Source: Drosophila pseudoobscura
Lineage: Eukaryota; Arthropoda; Insecta; Diptera; Drosophilidae
Assembly: GCF_009870125.1 (NCBI RefSeq)
Contig: NC_046683.1
Span: forward strand, 16,005,001-16,069,000
Reading direction: 5' to 3'
Length of the DNA: 64,000 bases
Numbering within the stretch: position 1 is the first letter of the stretch; the number at the start of each line of letters is the position of its first letter. Positions 9,370-22,522 of this stretch are shown here, in pieces. A program made the position numbers and the translations under genes. The notes beneath the pieces are model-generated. The model searched no databases, was not told the DNA's origin, and was given only the letters and a program-made list of their open reading frames with translations.

Positions 9370-12300
9370 CTCTCTTCCGCCGGCCGCTCAATTGTTGCTT
9401 CTCTTTGGGAAATTATGCAAACAGGCTAAAAACGTTGGTCGGGGTTGACAGGAATGAGATGTCTTCCGCTTGGCTCAGTTTTTGCCTTGTAATAAAGTAG
9501 CAACTGCACCCTCCACCCCACCCATACACCATACAGCACCTTACCCACCTCGTTATAACTGCATAGGCGGCACTTTTTTATGCTGTCGCTACCCTGGGAT
9601 CTATCTATTGGATCTGTATGGGGGTCACCTGACCTGACGGTGGTGTAGACGCAAAAAATCTGGATACAAAATCGAAAATGCACATACAAAATTGTATTAA
9701 TCTATTCATCAATGTACAGATAAGCAATCGAAAGTTCTTCATCTCAGAGAATATCTATATAAAATAAATTGGGAGTAACTTTCCACCTAACCAATAATTG
9801 GGACCATCAAGAATCTGCATCTGGATCATCTGAAAGTCTCAATTCTTCAAGCGCCTCCGTGAGAATAATTTATAATCAGTTTGTAGATACATTAAGGTAT
9901 AGCACAATCATCTTATATTTCCCAATCCATACAAGAAATATTCGTCCGAGTGCCGATGCTTCTGTTGATTGTGAAACTAACAGCATTCTATTAGAATAGA
10001 ATGCTTATAGGAATTGTCTATCTATCCTGCAAGAGCTCTATGGAATTCCATCACTTCGGGTGTCTCCGTTGGCTGCCAAGGGTGACCCCGATGTCGACTC
10101 TTCGACGCAGTTACACTTTAACTATTTTATGTCGGTGTGGGTGGGGGGCGGAGGGCAAGCATTTCTGGGGCTGCCGCCTTAGGGCTGGCTGCTTCGGCTC
10201 AAGTTTTTGGCAGCGCTTAAGAACTTAACACACAATGCCAAAATGTGCAAGCGGGGAAGAGAAAGCAGGGAGCAGCAGGAGCAGAAGCAACTTGCCACGC
10301 CCCCTGGCATAGCACACGGAAAAGTTTCAGTAGTCAGGTCCCACTCCACATCGGTAGCACCACCGGGGAGCCCAAGACCTAGCACCACCGCACCGCCTTC
10401 TTCAATTCCAGTGCCAGTGCCAGTGCCCTGGCAAGTGACAAAGCTGGCTGGCAACGTCGTGTGTAGTAGGAAATGAGCCAAATTATGGCAAATTGTTGGC
10501 AAAAGTATTTAAAATGAGTTTATTTTCGAAATAAAAACTTCTGGTTGAGAACTTGCGTCTCCGGGGTAAGATGGTCTCTGTGTGTGTTTTGCAGTGCCTG
10601 TGCACGCATCGTGCATACTCGTACGATGTCGATGTCAATGCTGATGATGACGATGGGACAATAATGACAGAAACATTACCAAACTCACATGAGACAATTA
10701 AAATGCCATTAGACAAGCAACTGAATGTACGAGTGAATCAGTTGAGTCGCTCTGCCCTAAGCTGAGTTCGAGTTGAGTGGAGCTGAGTAGAGTTGAACGA
10801 GTAAATGGATGGCAAACTCTAAGATGGTTAATCATACATATGTTGATTAATACGCAACCACATAACACACACACACCTATATGTACATATAGGAAAAGTC
10901 CACGAGGCCAAAAGATCAAAACTCAATAAAAACACATTATCATATAATTTTGTGCAGATATTATTTTTTTCTCGTTATTGGAACTTAACTTATTTAACAA
11001 ATTGAAAGATCATTTTATTAACTTTATTTATTTATTATTTTTTTAGCCATATTATCAGATGACTTATTATTATACATATTTTGCAGTATCAAACGCATTT
11101 TTTAGTGCATCAGTGGAACAAATGGCTCAGGTTTCACTTGCGTTTTTGCCCCGTTTCAATTGCCTTGAAAATAATAAATTACCAAAAATCAACCTTAGTG
11201 CCCGATACCCAAGCACTTTGCTGATAAGAAGATGAGTAATATATGAAAGATTGTTGGTTCGGATTTGATATCCCAATCATCGTTTGGTGGTCAATTTAAT
11301 GATACCCAATATATTTTATATTTAACTTTATTTGTGTCTCTGAATCTGGTTCTATTTTTCGAAACTAGTTCGGTTATTTCATTATAGGCCAAAGTATACC
11401 CAAAATGTTTTCTGAGGAGGTATTCAGAAGTATAGAGAATAAGCCCATCTATAAAGGGAAATAGGAGAAACGGGATCAGGCATCAGGCCTCAGTAGCTCT
11501 CAGCACCCAATTCTCAAGTTTTCGCCGACCGGATTCGGCCACATAGATGCACACGCAAACTGCATTTGGTGAGAAGAACTACTTAACGCTCATTAATACA
11601 TTTTAGTACATTTACGGGCATACATATACTCAAACCCACACAATGGAAAGGAGCAACTCGTTGACAAGTGACTCACTCGCCATAACACCCACACATGGAG
11701 GGAGACCAAAACCAAGACCAGACCAGACCAGACCATCACCAGACCAGGCCAGACTGAACACAAGCAGGGAAAACCGCACAATTATGACTTGTCTTGGGCT
11801 TGGTCCTATGTGTGTCTGTCTCCCTGTGCGATGGGGCGTATGGGGTAGGACGGAGATGGAGGGACGGAGAGCAGGCGACCTTAACTGTAAAACAAAAATG
11901 TTGAAAACCTAACAACAAAATGTAAATCCTTTCAATTGAAATGTAACATCCCAGCCAGGAAGCACCCACAAGGGGCATTTGGACGGGAGTGGAGTGGGGA
12001 ACGAAGGGAAGGGAAGTGTGGCTCGAAGGAACTTTGGCTCGTCAGCAGCTTTTGCTTGTTTGCGCTCCTAAGTTATTGTTACTGGTGCCAACTGGCTTAG
12101 CGACTCGACTCCACTCGACTTCGTCTTCAGAGTGCTCCCTCCGAGTCCTCTAGCCTTGGCCACAGCCACCCCTCCTCGGGTTGAGTAGATAGTCGTTGGT
12201 TAGTCCTTTGTCGAGTGCGTATGCTTCATATTTTCTATTTGTGTGAGTGGCCCGGTCTCTTTCCGCTATCCCTGCTCGATCCCACTCCCTTTCCCTTTGA

Positions 12301-15200
12301 GTCTCGAGGAGTAGAACTCCTTCGGGTGTGCGTGTGTCAACTGGCTTAAAGTTGCGCGTGGATTTGTTTGCTAATTCCATGGCAACCCATTAGCATAAAA
12401 TTGTGCACATAAAATGCCACTTCTGGCTCTTCTGCTCAGCTCTCGTCTGTTCTCATCTGATTCGCATTCGCACTCGCATTCCCTGACACTTATTTTGCTT
12501 GTTCTGCTTCATCATCATCATCATCGTCCTGTTCTTGGTTTATTATCACCAAAATCTCTCGTTGTTTGCCAAATCTCACTTGTAGCCCATCAACAGGTGC
12601 AGAGTCCAGAGGGCAGGACACAAAGAGCCAAAAGTAGGCGAAATTGGTGGGCAAACAACGAAAGGAAAGTCGAACAAAATCTCCGAGTTTCGACTTCGGC
12701 ATGGAGTAAAGTTTCATCCACTTCCTTATTGTGTTACAATATTTCTTCCCATGTATGATCGCCCTCAGACCCTTCCATCTTGGTGGAATCTGTCTTTGAA
12801 AATTACATAAAAATATACATATATTTTCACATCCGAATCCGAAGAAACAAAAAGAGTACCTCTTCAATAGTCAAATATGAACTATTATATACTATTGCTT
12901 TGGCCTGGAGGAGTAAGGCTTGCTTGTAATCTGTAAAGTATACATATTTGTGCTATGATTGTAGAGGGCTTCAATGATGTACGATTAATTTGTGGTTTGG
13001 TTTTGGTTACCAGCTTAAGGTGTCGTTGTGATATCTCCTGACTGACAGCTCTGTTGACTGTTTCGGGCTTTTCCGACTGCTTCTTTGTCTTTTTTTTTTT
13101 GGTTTTGATGTTTTTTTTGCTTTTTTGTTTAGGGTAATGCTGAATCAACAAAGTTGTCAACTTGGACAATCCTTGGAGCCTTTTTGTCGAGTGTTTGCTT
13201 GAGCCTAGCGATTGCTTCTCCTTTGTCTACTGCTTGCTACACTTTCCCATTCTCCCTCTTGTTCTCTCTCTGTCTATCGCTTTCTCCTTTCCTGTTTCAG
13301 AGCTACAAAAACTCAGCGTGAGATAGTTAATTTGTTTTCACTTCAGCAACAAGAATATCATCGTCATCCAACGTTCTCTTACTCAGTGAACCCCCACTTT
13401 CCACTCCCATACCCATTCCCACTCCCTGTCCCTGTCCCTGTCCCAATTTCTCCGTGTTCCGTGCATCCCTTCTCCCCGTCACTTTCTCTGTGCCTCTACC
13501 ACTTTTGGCTCATTTATTTTCAGTTTGACGCCTGAGCGCTGCTTATTTGCACAACAATAGACAGCAGGAGAGAGAGAGAGTGGAGAAAGCTGGGTGCTTG
13601 GATGATGGCTGCTGGCTGAAAGGAGGAGGTGCGCTGGTCGGCCAAAGCGAGGAGCAGTGTTGGCTGGCTGGCCGGAGCGTTGTATGAGAAGTAGCCGCTG
13701 TCAAACTTATCAAATGGCGACGCGAAGTAGAAAGAAAAGATTGCACAAATGAAGACAACACAAGGGTGTTGCCAGAGAGGCGTAGTGATTGTAAGAGGGA
13801 GCGGTAAGACGGTGGGGCGGTGGGGCGGTGGTAAAGGCAGTTGACAACTGCGAAAAAAATACAGAAAATGGCAATGGGTAAGATGGGTAGGACGGGTAGG
13901 ACGCGTACGACGGAAGGGTAGGCAAATTGTCACAAAGAAAAATTAAAAACGCAAAAACAAAAGACAACCACCAGCAGAAAGAGACACAGAGGAAGGAGTA
14001 GGAGCAGCTGGAGAATCCTCCAAGGGGAGGAGGCAGCGTCTATTGGGAGGTGCAGGTCTATACGAGGGAAGAAGTCACACCGAGAAAAGAGATGTATAAT
14101 ACATATTTATGTGCACATATCCGGTACCTATTTTTAGATGATTACTGTCTTAAAAAGGCCGTGATGAATATTTACATGGGATATTGAAAAATTTCAAAAT
14201 TGTTCTGTCAATATCCACGGAAATGCATAGCATTTTTCCTGCAGTGCACCAAGGGATGAAGGGATAATGGTGTTGGAGGCGGGTCTCAACGGTACATCAA
14301 CTCAAAAATGTGGAGCAAGTGGCAAGCAAAGTTGTATGGCAACGACAGCGACAACGACAACGACAACGAGAGTCCTGTCCAATCCTGTCCAGCGGCAGGA
14401 GAACTCCCAAAAAATTGTCACCCGTTGCCTGTAATGCTGGTGGTGCCTGCCTGTCACGGCTGCACAATGTTTCAATTTGGCATTTTATCCCAGCGACAAT
14501 TGTTGTTCGTTGTTTGTCACTGTGGGCGGTGCGGTGCTGCCACGTGGCGGGTTGTAGGCTGACATATTTTAATTAAATTGTTTGCGGAGCCACTTGGGCT
14601 CGGCTTGGGGCAAGTGCTGGCTGAAGGACGATCCCCCAAAAACCCATCAGCACTTTATGAAATGGATTTATTATCCAGGAAACGGCCTTCAAGGGAGACT
14701 ACTTACAAGAAAGGTGAAGGATTCAGGGTGGATGGGCTGTTTGTGTTTAGCCTAAGTTATGATAAGTCGTAAGGCATTACCCAAGGTAAAGAGGGGTCAG
14801 CGGGTAGCTGGGAATGGCGAAGACTAAATATGATTATTTTTAATAAGTTACTTTAGGCCAGGTAATGCTTGTTGGGCTAGTTCGGGGGGGTGGCTTAAAT
14901 AAAGTTGCAATGGAAGCTCTTTGGAATGTACCCACGGGTCTACTACGAGTACTATCTATATTTCGTTTCAATATTTGTTAATAGATATGTTGATGTATGT
15001 ATACATATGTATTTGGGGCTGTGCTATGATTATTTATTGGTCTATAATGTTATTATTTACCAAAAAGAGTGAATGACTGGTGTACAAATGGGATCGGTTC
15101 TGTGGTTAACCTTGGAGTATATGGGAAAGACGATTAGACGATTAGAAAGAAGATTACTTAGAGTTGCGCTTCTCACTCTCTTGCTTTCCTATAACGAAAG
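9370..15200. other. non-coding stretch
   Basis: No supported gene. Contents: pentamer runs of AGACC (11716-11740), Thr/Pro-type low-complexity frames around 10260-10480 without good starts, CT-rich DNA at 13236-13290, GACAAC repeats at 14345-14369, and AT-rich sequence with TATGTATACATATGTA at 14994-15010. The open frames seen are short and mostly mirrored on both strands. Confidence 0.5.
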
Positions 15201-15254
15201 CCAACCCCTGGCTCACTCGCCTCGCTCGCTCGAGCCAATATGAGTGAAATATCG
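15201..15254 (+). repeat. 54-bp dispersed repeat, copy 1 (MITE-like)
   Basis: This block aligns without gaps to 55163-55216, with 47 of 54 positions the same by my count. The core is GGCTCACTCGC, then a CGCTCGCT-type palindromic-looking stretch, then ATATGAGT and AAATATCG. The two copies are 40 kb apart in the same orientation. The flanks diverge quickly. Confidence 0.75.
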
Positions 15255-16363
15255 GATCCAAAACTTGTTTTTATATAGCAATAAAATTTCTCTCGCTTCT
15301 TTTGTGAGTTCCTTATATGGAATTCGATTCACGCTCTTTCAACTTTTGATCTTCTTTACGCTCTCTTCTCTTTTACCCCATACTACCGTTCCTCGCCCGT
15401 CTGGCGTTAATTCTTCTCCATGAACACCTGTGCCTGTATTCTCATTTTTGCCGTTATGGTACAGACCCCGCCATTGTTACCATACCATCTGTCTCTTTTG
15501 CTCATTTCGCACAGCAGTCACCTCAACCTCTACCTCTCCCTCTCTCTAACATGTCTCTGCACTGCTTGTGGCCTCCTCTCTCAGTCTATATTTTGTCCTC
15601 TTTGTGTGCTTTTGCAGTTTGTAACCTTTGTCCTGCACACGGACTGTTTAGCCGCTGCCTCACCTCCTGTTTTCCATTGTCTGTGTGTGGTAATAGATCA
15701 ATGAGATAACATATATTTTATTATGCACACAACAAAACAAAAGCCGAGCAGCGCCAACCAACATTCGACCAAATATTATGAGAATTATGAGAGGTCCTAG
15801 TCGCTCGTTTCCAGCTGGGTCCAGTGCCTCCTCCGCGGCTCTCAATTTTAATTATGCACTCGCATTCAGTGCTAAATTCGGACTATTCAAACATTTGGCC
15901 GTTGGCCACTTGCCACTTTTGGCCAGCGAACAATTAAAAAGCTCCGCTGGCCAGGAGGCCAGGAGGCCACGAGACGGGGGCTGGGGGTTGGGGGCTGGGA
16001 AAGGGGTGCTGTTAAATTTGTTGGCTTTTGCGATTATTTGATGGGCAAAAATGTAATAAACAGCTGAAATCTGAAAATTCCCTCAATTGCATTTGCCAAT
16101 TTTTGTATTTGCCTCCTCCAATCCACTCCCTCTTCCATCCACTGCGGCCCTAAGCCTGATTTGTTGAAATTGAATGAAATTCAAATTTTCAAATAGATTA
16201 AATCAGATACGACCAAAGTACTGCACATAAAACAGCATAGTGGCAATGGGGAAAGTGTTGAGCTCTCGAAGCATGAATTTCTTGGAGCATGAATTTTCCT
16301 AAAACCTTCCTCTATCGACAGCCAATCGTAAAGATATTACTTTATGTTATTTCATCTATCTTT
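15255..16363. other. non-coding stretch
   Basis: Pyrimidine-rich DNA (15480-15600) and then AT-rich DNA. GGCCAGGAGGCC direct copies occur at 15950-15970. Nothing gene-like is seen. Confidence 0.5.
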
Positions 16364-16640
16364 GTATACCCAGTACTCAACATGAGTATTGGGGTATATT
16401 AGATTTGTGGTGACATTGAATGTGCGTGTAACACCCAGATGGAACCCAGATCGGATTATTCTTCCACGCTCTTACTCATTTTGTGTCTCTATCCCACACA
16501 CTCTACGTCGTGCAATGTGTGCGCCTTATTGCGGAGGAGAGCCCTACTGACTGAGAATCGGGTATAAGAGAGTAGAGTCGCGGCCTTAGCTGCTACTCAG
16601 AACATTCTCGCTCGTTATATACTGGAAGATTAAATCTGTT
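16364..16640 (+). mobile_element. INE-1/DINE-1-like (non-autonomous Helitron) fragment
   Basis: It opens with a short inverted repeat, GTATACCCAGTACTCA (16364-16379) against TGAGTATTGGGGTATA (16383-16398), followed by TTAGATTTGTGG and TGTGCGTGTAAC. This resembles the start of Drosophila INE-1 elements as I remember them (TATACCC...ACTC...GGGTATACTAGATTCGT...GTAAC). It has no coding capacity. The right end is uncertain and was set near the GCTCGTTATATA at 16610-16621. Recognition from memory, not a search. Confidence 0.5.
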
Positions 16641-19005
16641 GGAAATATATTTAATCGAAATTTATTTAAATAAAATATTTGCATATTGGTGTGAAAATGT
16701 AAATGAAAACACTTGCTTTTTACATATGTACATATGCAAATAAATATTAAAATTTCAGTGGTTCACAGTATAGTGTATAGGATCTGGTTGGCTATAGCTG
16801 TGCTCGTACCACCTCATTCTAATGTCACCACACTAGCTCTACCTCCGTTGCGGAGATTACTACAGAAACATGTTTCTAATGCCAAAAAAATACGAGCAAT
16901 AAAATTTGGTTAAATACCAAAGTCTCAACTTAATTGGTTCCTCAAAGACACAACTTTGATGGAGCTCAAGAATATATATACTGGAAGCAGTTAAGATAAA
17001 TCAACAATGAAAAATACAGCAACAAAATACAACAACAAAACGAATAAAGAAGAGACCATAAGCTGAAGCGAAATGATTTTCTAAGTAAGTGCAAATTGCG
17101 TTTTAATTAAAATGTAAAAATAAAATACACAGATCCAGGACTCACAAAGACACTGCCGGGAGCCGAGACGGACACCCAGTGGATGGATGGGGGTGCCAAC
17201 ACTCAAAAATATAAAAATAAATAAAATCAAGCAAAAACAAAAAAAAAACAAAAAAGCGGAGAAGAAAAATAATTAAAATTTCGAAAAGTAAGTTGGAAAG
17301 TGTTTTCTCGCCTCTCGTCCTGTGACATCTGCTCGACAGTCGCTAACTGTTTGAGAGTTCCCTGTGATGTACCGCTCGCTGCCACCAACTGCTCCCTCAT
17401 CCTTGCTGGCTCTGCTGGAGGACTTTCCCCAATTTTCTAGCAGCCGCTTCTCCGGAGGAGGGTGCTCCCCGTTACGTGCCACAGTATTAACACTCTCTAA
17501 GCTCGCAGAAAGCGTAAATGTCACAATTCCATTTATTTTTCGTATTTATATTTTCTTCGACTGGCCATGCCCACTTAATGGCCGCCCAACTGGCACGCTG
17601 TCTCCCTTTTCCCGGGCCCTCTATCATTTGCTTGCCTTATCAGCATATCGCACATCCCCATCCCCATCCCCATACCCTGGTCTCGCCGGAAAGTCCTCGT
17701 CGCCCGGCATTTTCTCTATTGCCTTGTGAAAAATTATTTGACAAACAGTTTTCCGCACGCGTTTTCTTCGCTTTACACCCAGCAGTATTCGCCACCCACT
17801 CATCCCACTTCTTTGGCAGCCTCTTCCCTTTGGTTCGACATCTTTTTTTCGTGGCTTGGCATAAAAATGCAAACTTTTTAATTGGGTTTTTGTGTGATCG
17901 CATTTGGGTAAAGCTATCACTGAGGAGGTGGCGGCCAAAGGGAGGCATTTGGTAGCCTGGAGGAGGGATGGCGGGGCTGGATATGGGGATTGAATTGGTA
18001 GTCCCCGGGTCCGACGCCATGGGCCCAACACCGCCGAAAATCCGCGTTGATGGCAGCCATTTGACGTCGCTGACTGCTGTGCTCAAAATTTTAAGCCGCT
18101 TAGCTTGACCAAAACTTCCTCACACTAAACACGACCAACCATTCCCGTGTGTACCTCCCATTATCCTGCCGGACAGCCGCCTCCCACCCATCTAATGAAT
18201 TCATGGACAAAAAGGGCAACAATGAAAGAAATGTTGACCAAAATTGAAGGGAACACGCTCGCGGCACAAATTAGGCGGGCTCAGCAAATTTTTTGACAGC
18301 TTCAGAGCAGGATAACGGGAACGTGAACGGGAAAGGGATCGTGAACGTGAACGACGGGATAATCCTAGGTCAAATGGTCTTTCAACTTTTTGTGGATACT
18401 ATAATCCTGCAGTTACCTTCGAAAATATAGGGGCTTTTCGATGCGATTCTCCAAAAAGTATCAATTGGTGAAGCCCTCTTCAACGTGTCCATAGCTGGAG
18501 GTAAAGCTGAAAGGCACAGGTAGGGATTATATTCCATAGCCTAGCACAAGACATTCTATATTAAATCTCACAAAAATCAAGTTGAAATGGACGATCTTGT
18601 AACTGCAGTACAGCGGCAAACAATATCCAATTTCCCTGGAGATACCCGTACACCTGCTTCATTGGCATTCGGAGTAAAAGAAAATAAAATCAACCTCTTG
18701 GCTGGCCGTCATAAAGTAATTGAACTATGTATTTATTGATTAAGCAATTAGTGGAAATTACACTAAGCACACAAAAGATACATCTCCACGCAGCTCACAA
18801 TTTGTGCGGCGTGTGTACACAGTACGAGTAACTGTGGCAGTGGCAGTGGCAGTTGCAACAGTAGCTGCGACTCCACTAGCCAAACTATCAACATCATTGG
18901 GCGTCCCACACCCACTCTCACTCTCTCTCTCTTTGTCTCTCCCTTTGCAAACATCGCACGCCACATACGCAATATCTACACAGAGAGATAACCATAGACA
19001 TAGTC

Positions 19006-19100
19006 GTGGCTATAGCTTTAGCTATGTCTATGGCTATGGCTATGGCTATGGCCCTGGCTCCGGGTCTGGCTGTGGCTGTGGCGGCTCTGACTCTGGCTAT
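19006..19100 (+). repeat. imperfect GGCTAT/GGCTCT/GGCTGT hexamer array
   Basis: About fifteen degenerate hexamer units. The DNA is open in more than one frame, which accounts for several spurious ORFs here. Confidence 0.75.
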
Positions 19101-20370
19101 AGCCATGTGCTATTTATGCCTGGCACACATCGCAAACAGCCGACAGACTAACAGACTAAACCAGACCAGACCAGACCAGACCATGCCAAAGCCTCAATGC
19201 CAGCGGGTGTCAAATAACTTACTCGGAGTCCACATATTTTTCCGGATAGCGCATAACAAAGGGTTTATGAGTCAAATTTATCGCAAGCTAAACGATCTTT
19301 TAATGGAATATGTACTATTTGTCAAATAACACCCAACCCAATGGATTCCATTACCTGATTACCTTTCTTTATCAACGTACTGGGTGCTTCTACATCAATC
19401 CACTTAATCACTAAACGATTTTCAGTCATTTATACATTATAGACTCTGAGATGCTATTCATTCATCCATGTATGCTGATGAGTCCATTAAGCTCTTCATA
19501 TTTTATCTTTTCCTTTAGGGATAGATACTCTATTATTCAGCTAAATTCAGCTAAAATATTTGTATTCATCGATTCATTGAAAAGTTATATTCTTGTATTT
19601 GTTTAGCTATCAATCGTAATCAACTTAGAGTATCCGTGATTCGCTTCTGAATCCAGTTGGGAGCTCTCGGTTTCGTTGTTTGCATTCGCTTTGTCGGCTT
19701 TAACTGGCGGCGCTTTAATTGCAGCCCCTGGCAGTGGGGCAGAGCAGCGGGAGGCCACCCAAACCGGGCGAAGGAAAGTCAAGCCAAGGAAGGCGCTGAA
19801 TCCTGGAGGTAGAGAGCTCTCCTGTAGTCGTACTTCTCCTGGAGCTCTGGCTTTGGCTCTGGCTCTGGCTCGCATGTGTTGCCATCGATTTGGCCGTTTA
19901 ACATTTATCGCCTCGTGCTCTGCAAATGACTGCAAAAAGCGGGCAAGCGGAGGAAGCGGGGCAAGCAGGAGGAGATCAATATATATGTCCAGCAATTTTG
20001 CACATTTTCCACTGCGTGTCACCTGCGCAGCGCAGATAAATGGCCAAAGACTACGGCAGGCAGTCGGGGGGCACTGGAGAAGCAAAGTGTTGCCAGTTGA
20101 GAAGGATACTTAGGGCTTAGGTTGGGGCAAGTGCGACTGCGAGTGGCTGTGGGTGTAGGTGTGGGAGGGACAAGGGAAATGCCGCAAAAGTTTGTCCCAG
20201 CCAACGGCGATTTGTCGATTTATGTGCTGTGAATTGAAATGCAGCCAAGAAAATTTCTCATCCAACGAGCTAATGCAAAACAAATCGCTTAAAGAGTGCG
20301 GAGAAGACAGGAAGAAGACTGTACAGGTGGTGTCACCTGTGTGTGCCTTTCTTTCACTGAGAGTATACAT

Positions 20371-20372
<2 letters not shown>

Positions 20373-20415
<43 letters not shown>
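20373..20415 (+). repeat. (GT)n microsatellite, 43 bp
   Basis: An uninterrupted GT run, the longest dinucleotide GT array in the window. Confidence 0.97.
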
Positions 20416-20417
<2 letters not shown>

Positions 20418-20607
20418 AAGCCAGTGTCCTTTCGGTTATTAGAGCCCGCTCTCCCATCGATCTCATCTGCTTGTTTTATTATCTCAAAGTGAAACAAAAA
20501 CGGGGAAAAAAAACAAAAACAAAACCGGGCAGGAGGGAAAAAATGAAAATGGCGAAGCGCTGAAGCGTTAGCGACATTGTTGACCGTTAGCCGTTAGCCA
20601 AGAGTAT

Positions 20608-20690
20608 CACCAACACCAACACCAACACTAGCAACAGGACCAATACCAACACCAACACCAGCACCAACACCAATTACAACAACAACAAAA
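20608..20690. repeat. CCAACA/CAACAA trinucleotide-rich array
   Basis: Imperfect CAACAC hexamers grading into CAA repeats. It reads as Asn/Thr- or Trp/Cys-rich frames but has no gene context. Confidence 0.75.
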
Positions 20691-22485
20691 CGGCAGCAAC
20701 GGCAATGGCCAACAACAACCAGAAGAAGAACAGTGTTTGACCCCAGCTGGTCCGTTGGCTGTCCAACTTGTCGCTGCGATGATTAATGGCCACCAAACTG
20801 ATAAATCAACTTTGTCGCTGTTGCTGTCACTGCACAAACACGCCGCAAAATGCTGCGCCCCTCCAATACTAACACACATACACACACATATAGCTTTAGA
20901 TAGATAGAGGAGGCTCCTTGTGGGCACATTCCTTGCAAAGCGCTTGCCCCCTCCCCCCCGTCCGCTTCGCTTCGCTCAAGGCTGGCTAGAAATTCGATTC
21001 GTTTCAATTCGTTGCGGCTCACTTGAGTTTTAGCTAATGTTCAATATGCCACGCCCCTGGCATTCAACCAAACCAGACACTCCGCCCTCCACCAAGCTCA
21101 GGCAGGAGAACACAAGCTACATATGCAAACATGACCATTTTGGGCCACGCCACAGCTTGCCCCTTTTCTGCGTTAACCTCTTGCTCCACCACGTCCACAT
21201 CAACGTATACGTCCATGCCATGTCCATGTCCACGTCGTGACGCTCCGAAAAATTCGATTCTCAACTGTCCATAGTCTACCGGAAATTATTTTGCAGCTAA
21301 GCAAAGAATAAAGCGGAACCATCGGATCAAAATGACGAACTTTAAGGGTCATGGTCATTGTGTGTTGGCTGTGTGTTTAGGGGTTGGAAGATGGAACAAA
21401 GAGAACCAAATGGAGCCTGATCGAGTTGAATAGATTTAGGTTGAGTTAAATGGAGCCTGAATCGCATTCAATCGATGGAATGATTCGAAGCTAGGTGGAA
21501 ACATATGGAATGTGTTATTAAATAGCATATGTACATGATTGAAGCAGGTCCCCGATACATACAGAACTAAAGCAGAATCATAGAAGATACCAGAAGATAA
21601 TTTAACCAAGAAATGCGCCAATTTACAGTAGTAAAGCAAGGTTCCAAATATTCCTAGGGACATTTTGATCACTGCATCGTCAATCACCAAAGCCTCAATA
21701 TCTACAAACATTTGCATGTACATGCATGGTATGTACCTGCGTGTGTGTGCGTGTGTACCTACTTCTGGATGGGTAATCCTTTGTGCCATTCCACAGTGCT
21801 TCGCATTGCCATTCATTGCATTTTGCCATTTGGCTCATTAGACACATTTCGTTGGCAATTAAGTAAATAATTTGTAAGCCGCAGAACGTTGCAGTGGCTG
21901 CCGCGGCGGCTCGTCTGCGGTGCCACCACCACCACCACCACCCACTGGCAACCACCGACCACCATGGACTCCTACTCTTCCTCCCTCTTTCTCTGCCCCT
22001 CCTGTTCTGGTCACGACCTGTCCCGTTTATTATGTTGTATCTGTATGGGAGTGTGACTGTGAGTGTGAGTGCCTCTGTGGTCGCTGTCTGTGGTAATTTA
22101 TGTTACTGCACCAAGTAAATGCCGCCAAAGCACAACTCACAGGACACACAAGCACACAAAGCAGTCGCAGGACAGTCACACATACTCACATACTCACATA
22201 CCCACGGACAAACAGTGTGTGTTTGCGCTTTTGTTGTTCTGTTTGCCAATTGATTTGAAAATCGCAGCAGCAATAGCAAAAACGTTGCCGTTTGGCTAAT
22301 GCCAAAAACATTACGTTCCGCTCATCCAGCTCCTACCTGCAGCCCTAGCCGATTCCCAGGGAATGCCGAGGCCGAGTGCTCAGCAACCCTTTCTGCGGCC
22401 ATTTATTTCTAGCACGCACTGTTTTCCTGCCCCCAAAAGTATGCAACGCGAATATATAAAATTTTCGCAAGCACTTGAATCGTTG

Positions 22486-22488
<3 letters not shown>

Positions 22489-22518
<30 letters not shown>
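22489..22518 (+). repeat. (CT)n microsatellite, GAGA on the other strand
   Basis: A 30 bp CT run, potentially a GAGA-factor binding tract on the minus strand. Confidence 0.95.

Positions 22519-22522
<4 letters not shown>

Noticed and set aside
10243..10476. 78-codon plus-strand frame from ATG (MCKRGRESREQQ) with a Pro/Ser/Thr end
   Set aside because: The reverse strand is open as well, the Pro-Val part comes from a GTGCCA repeat, and there is no promoter or poly(A) signal.
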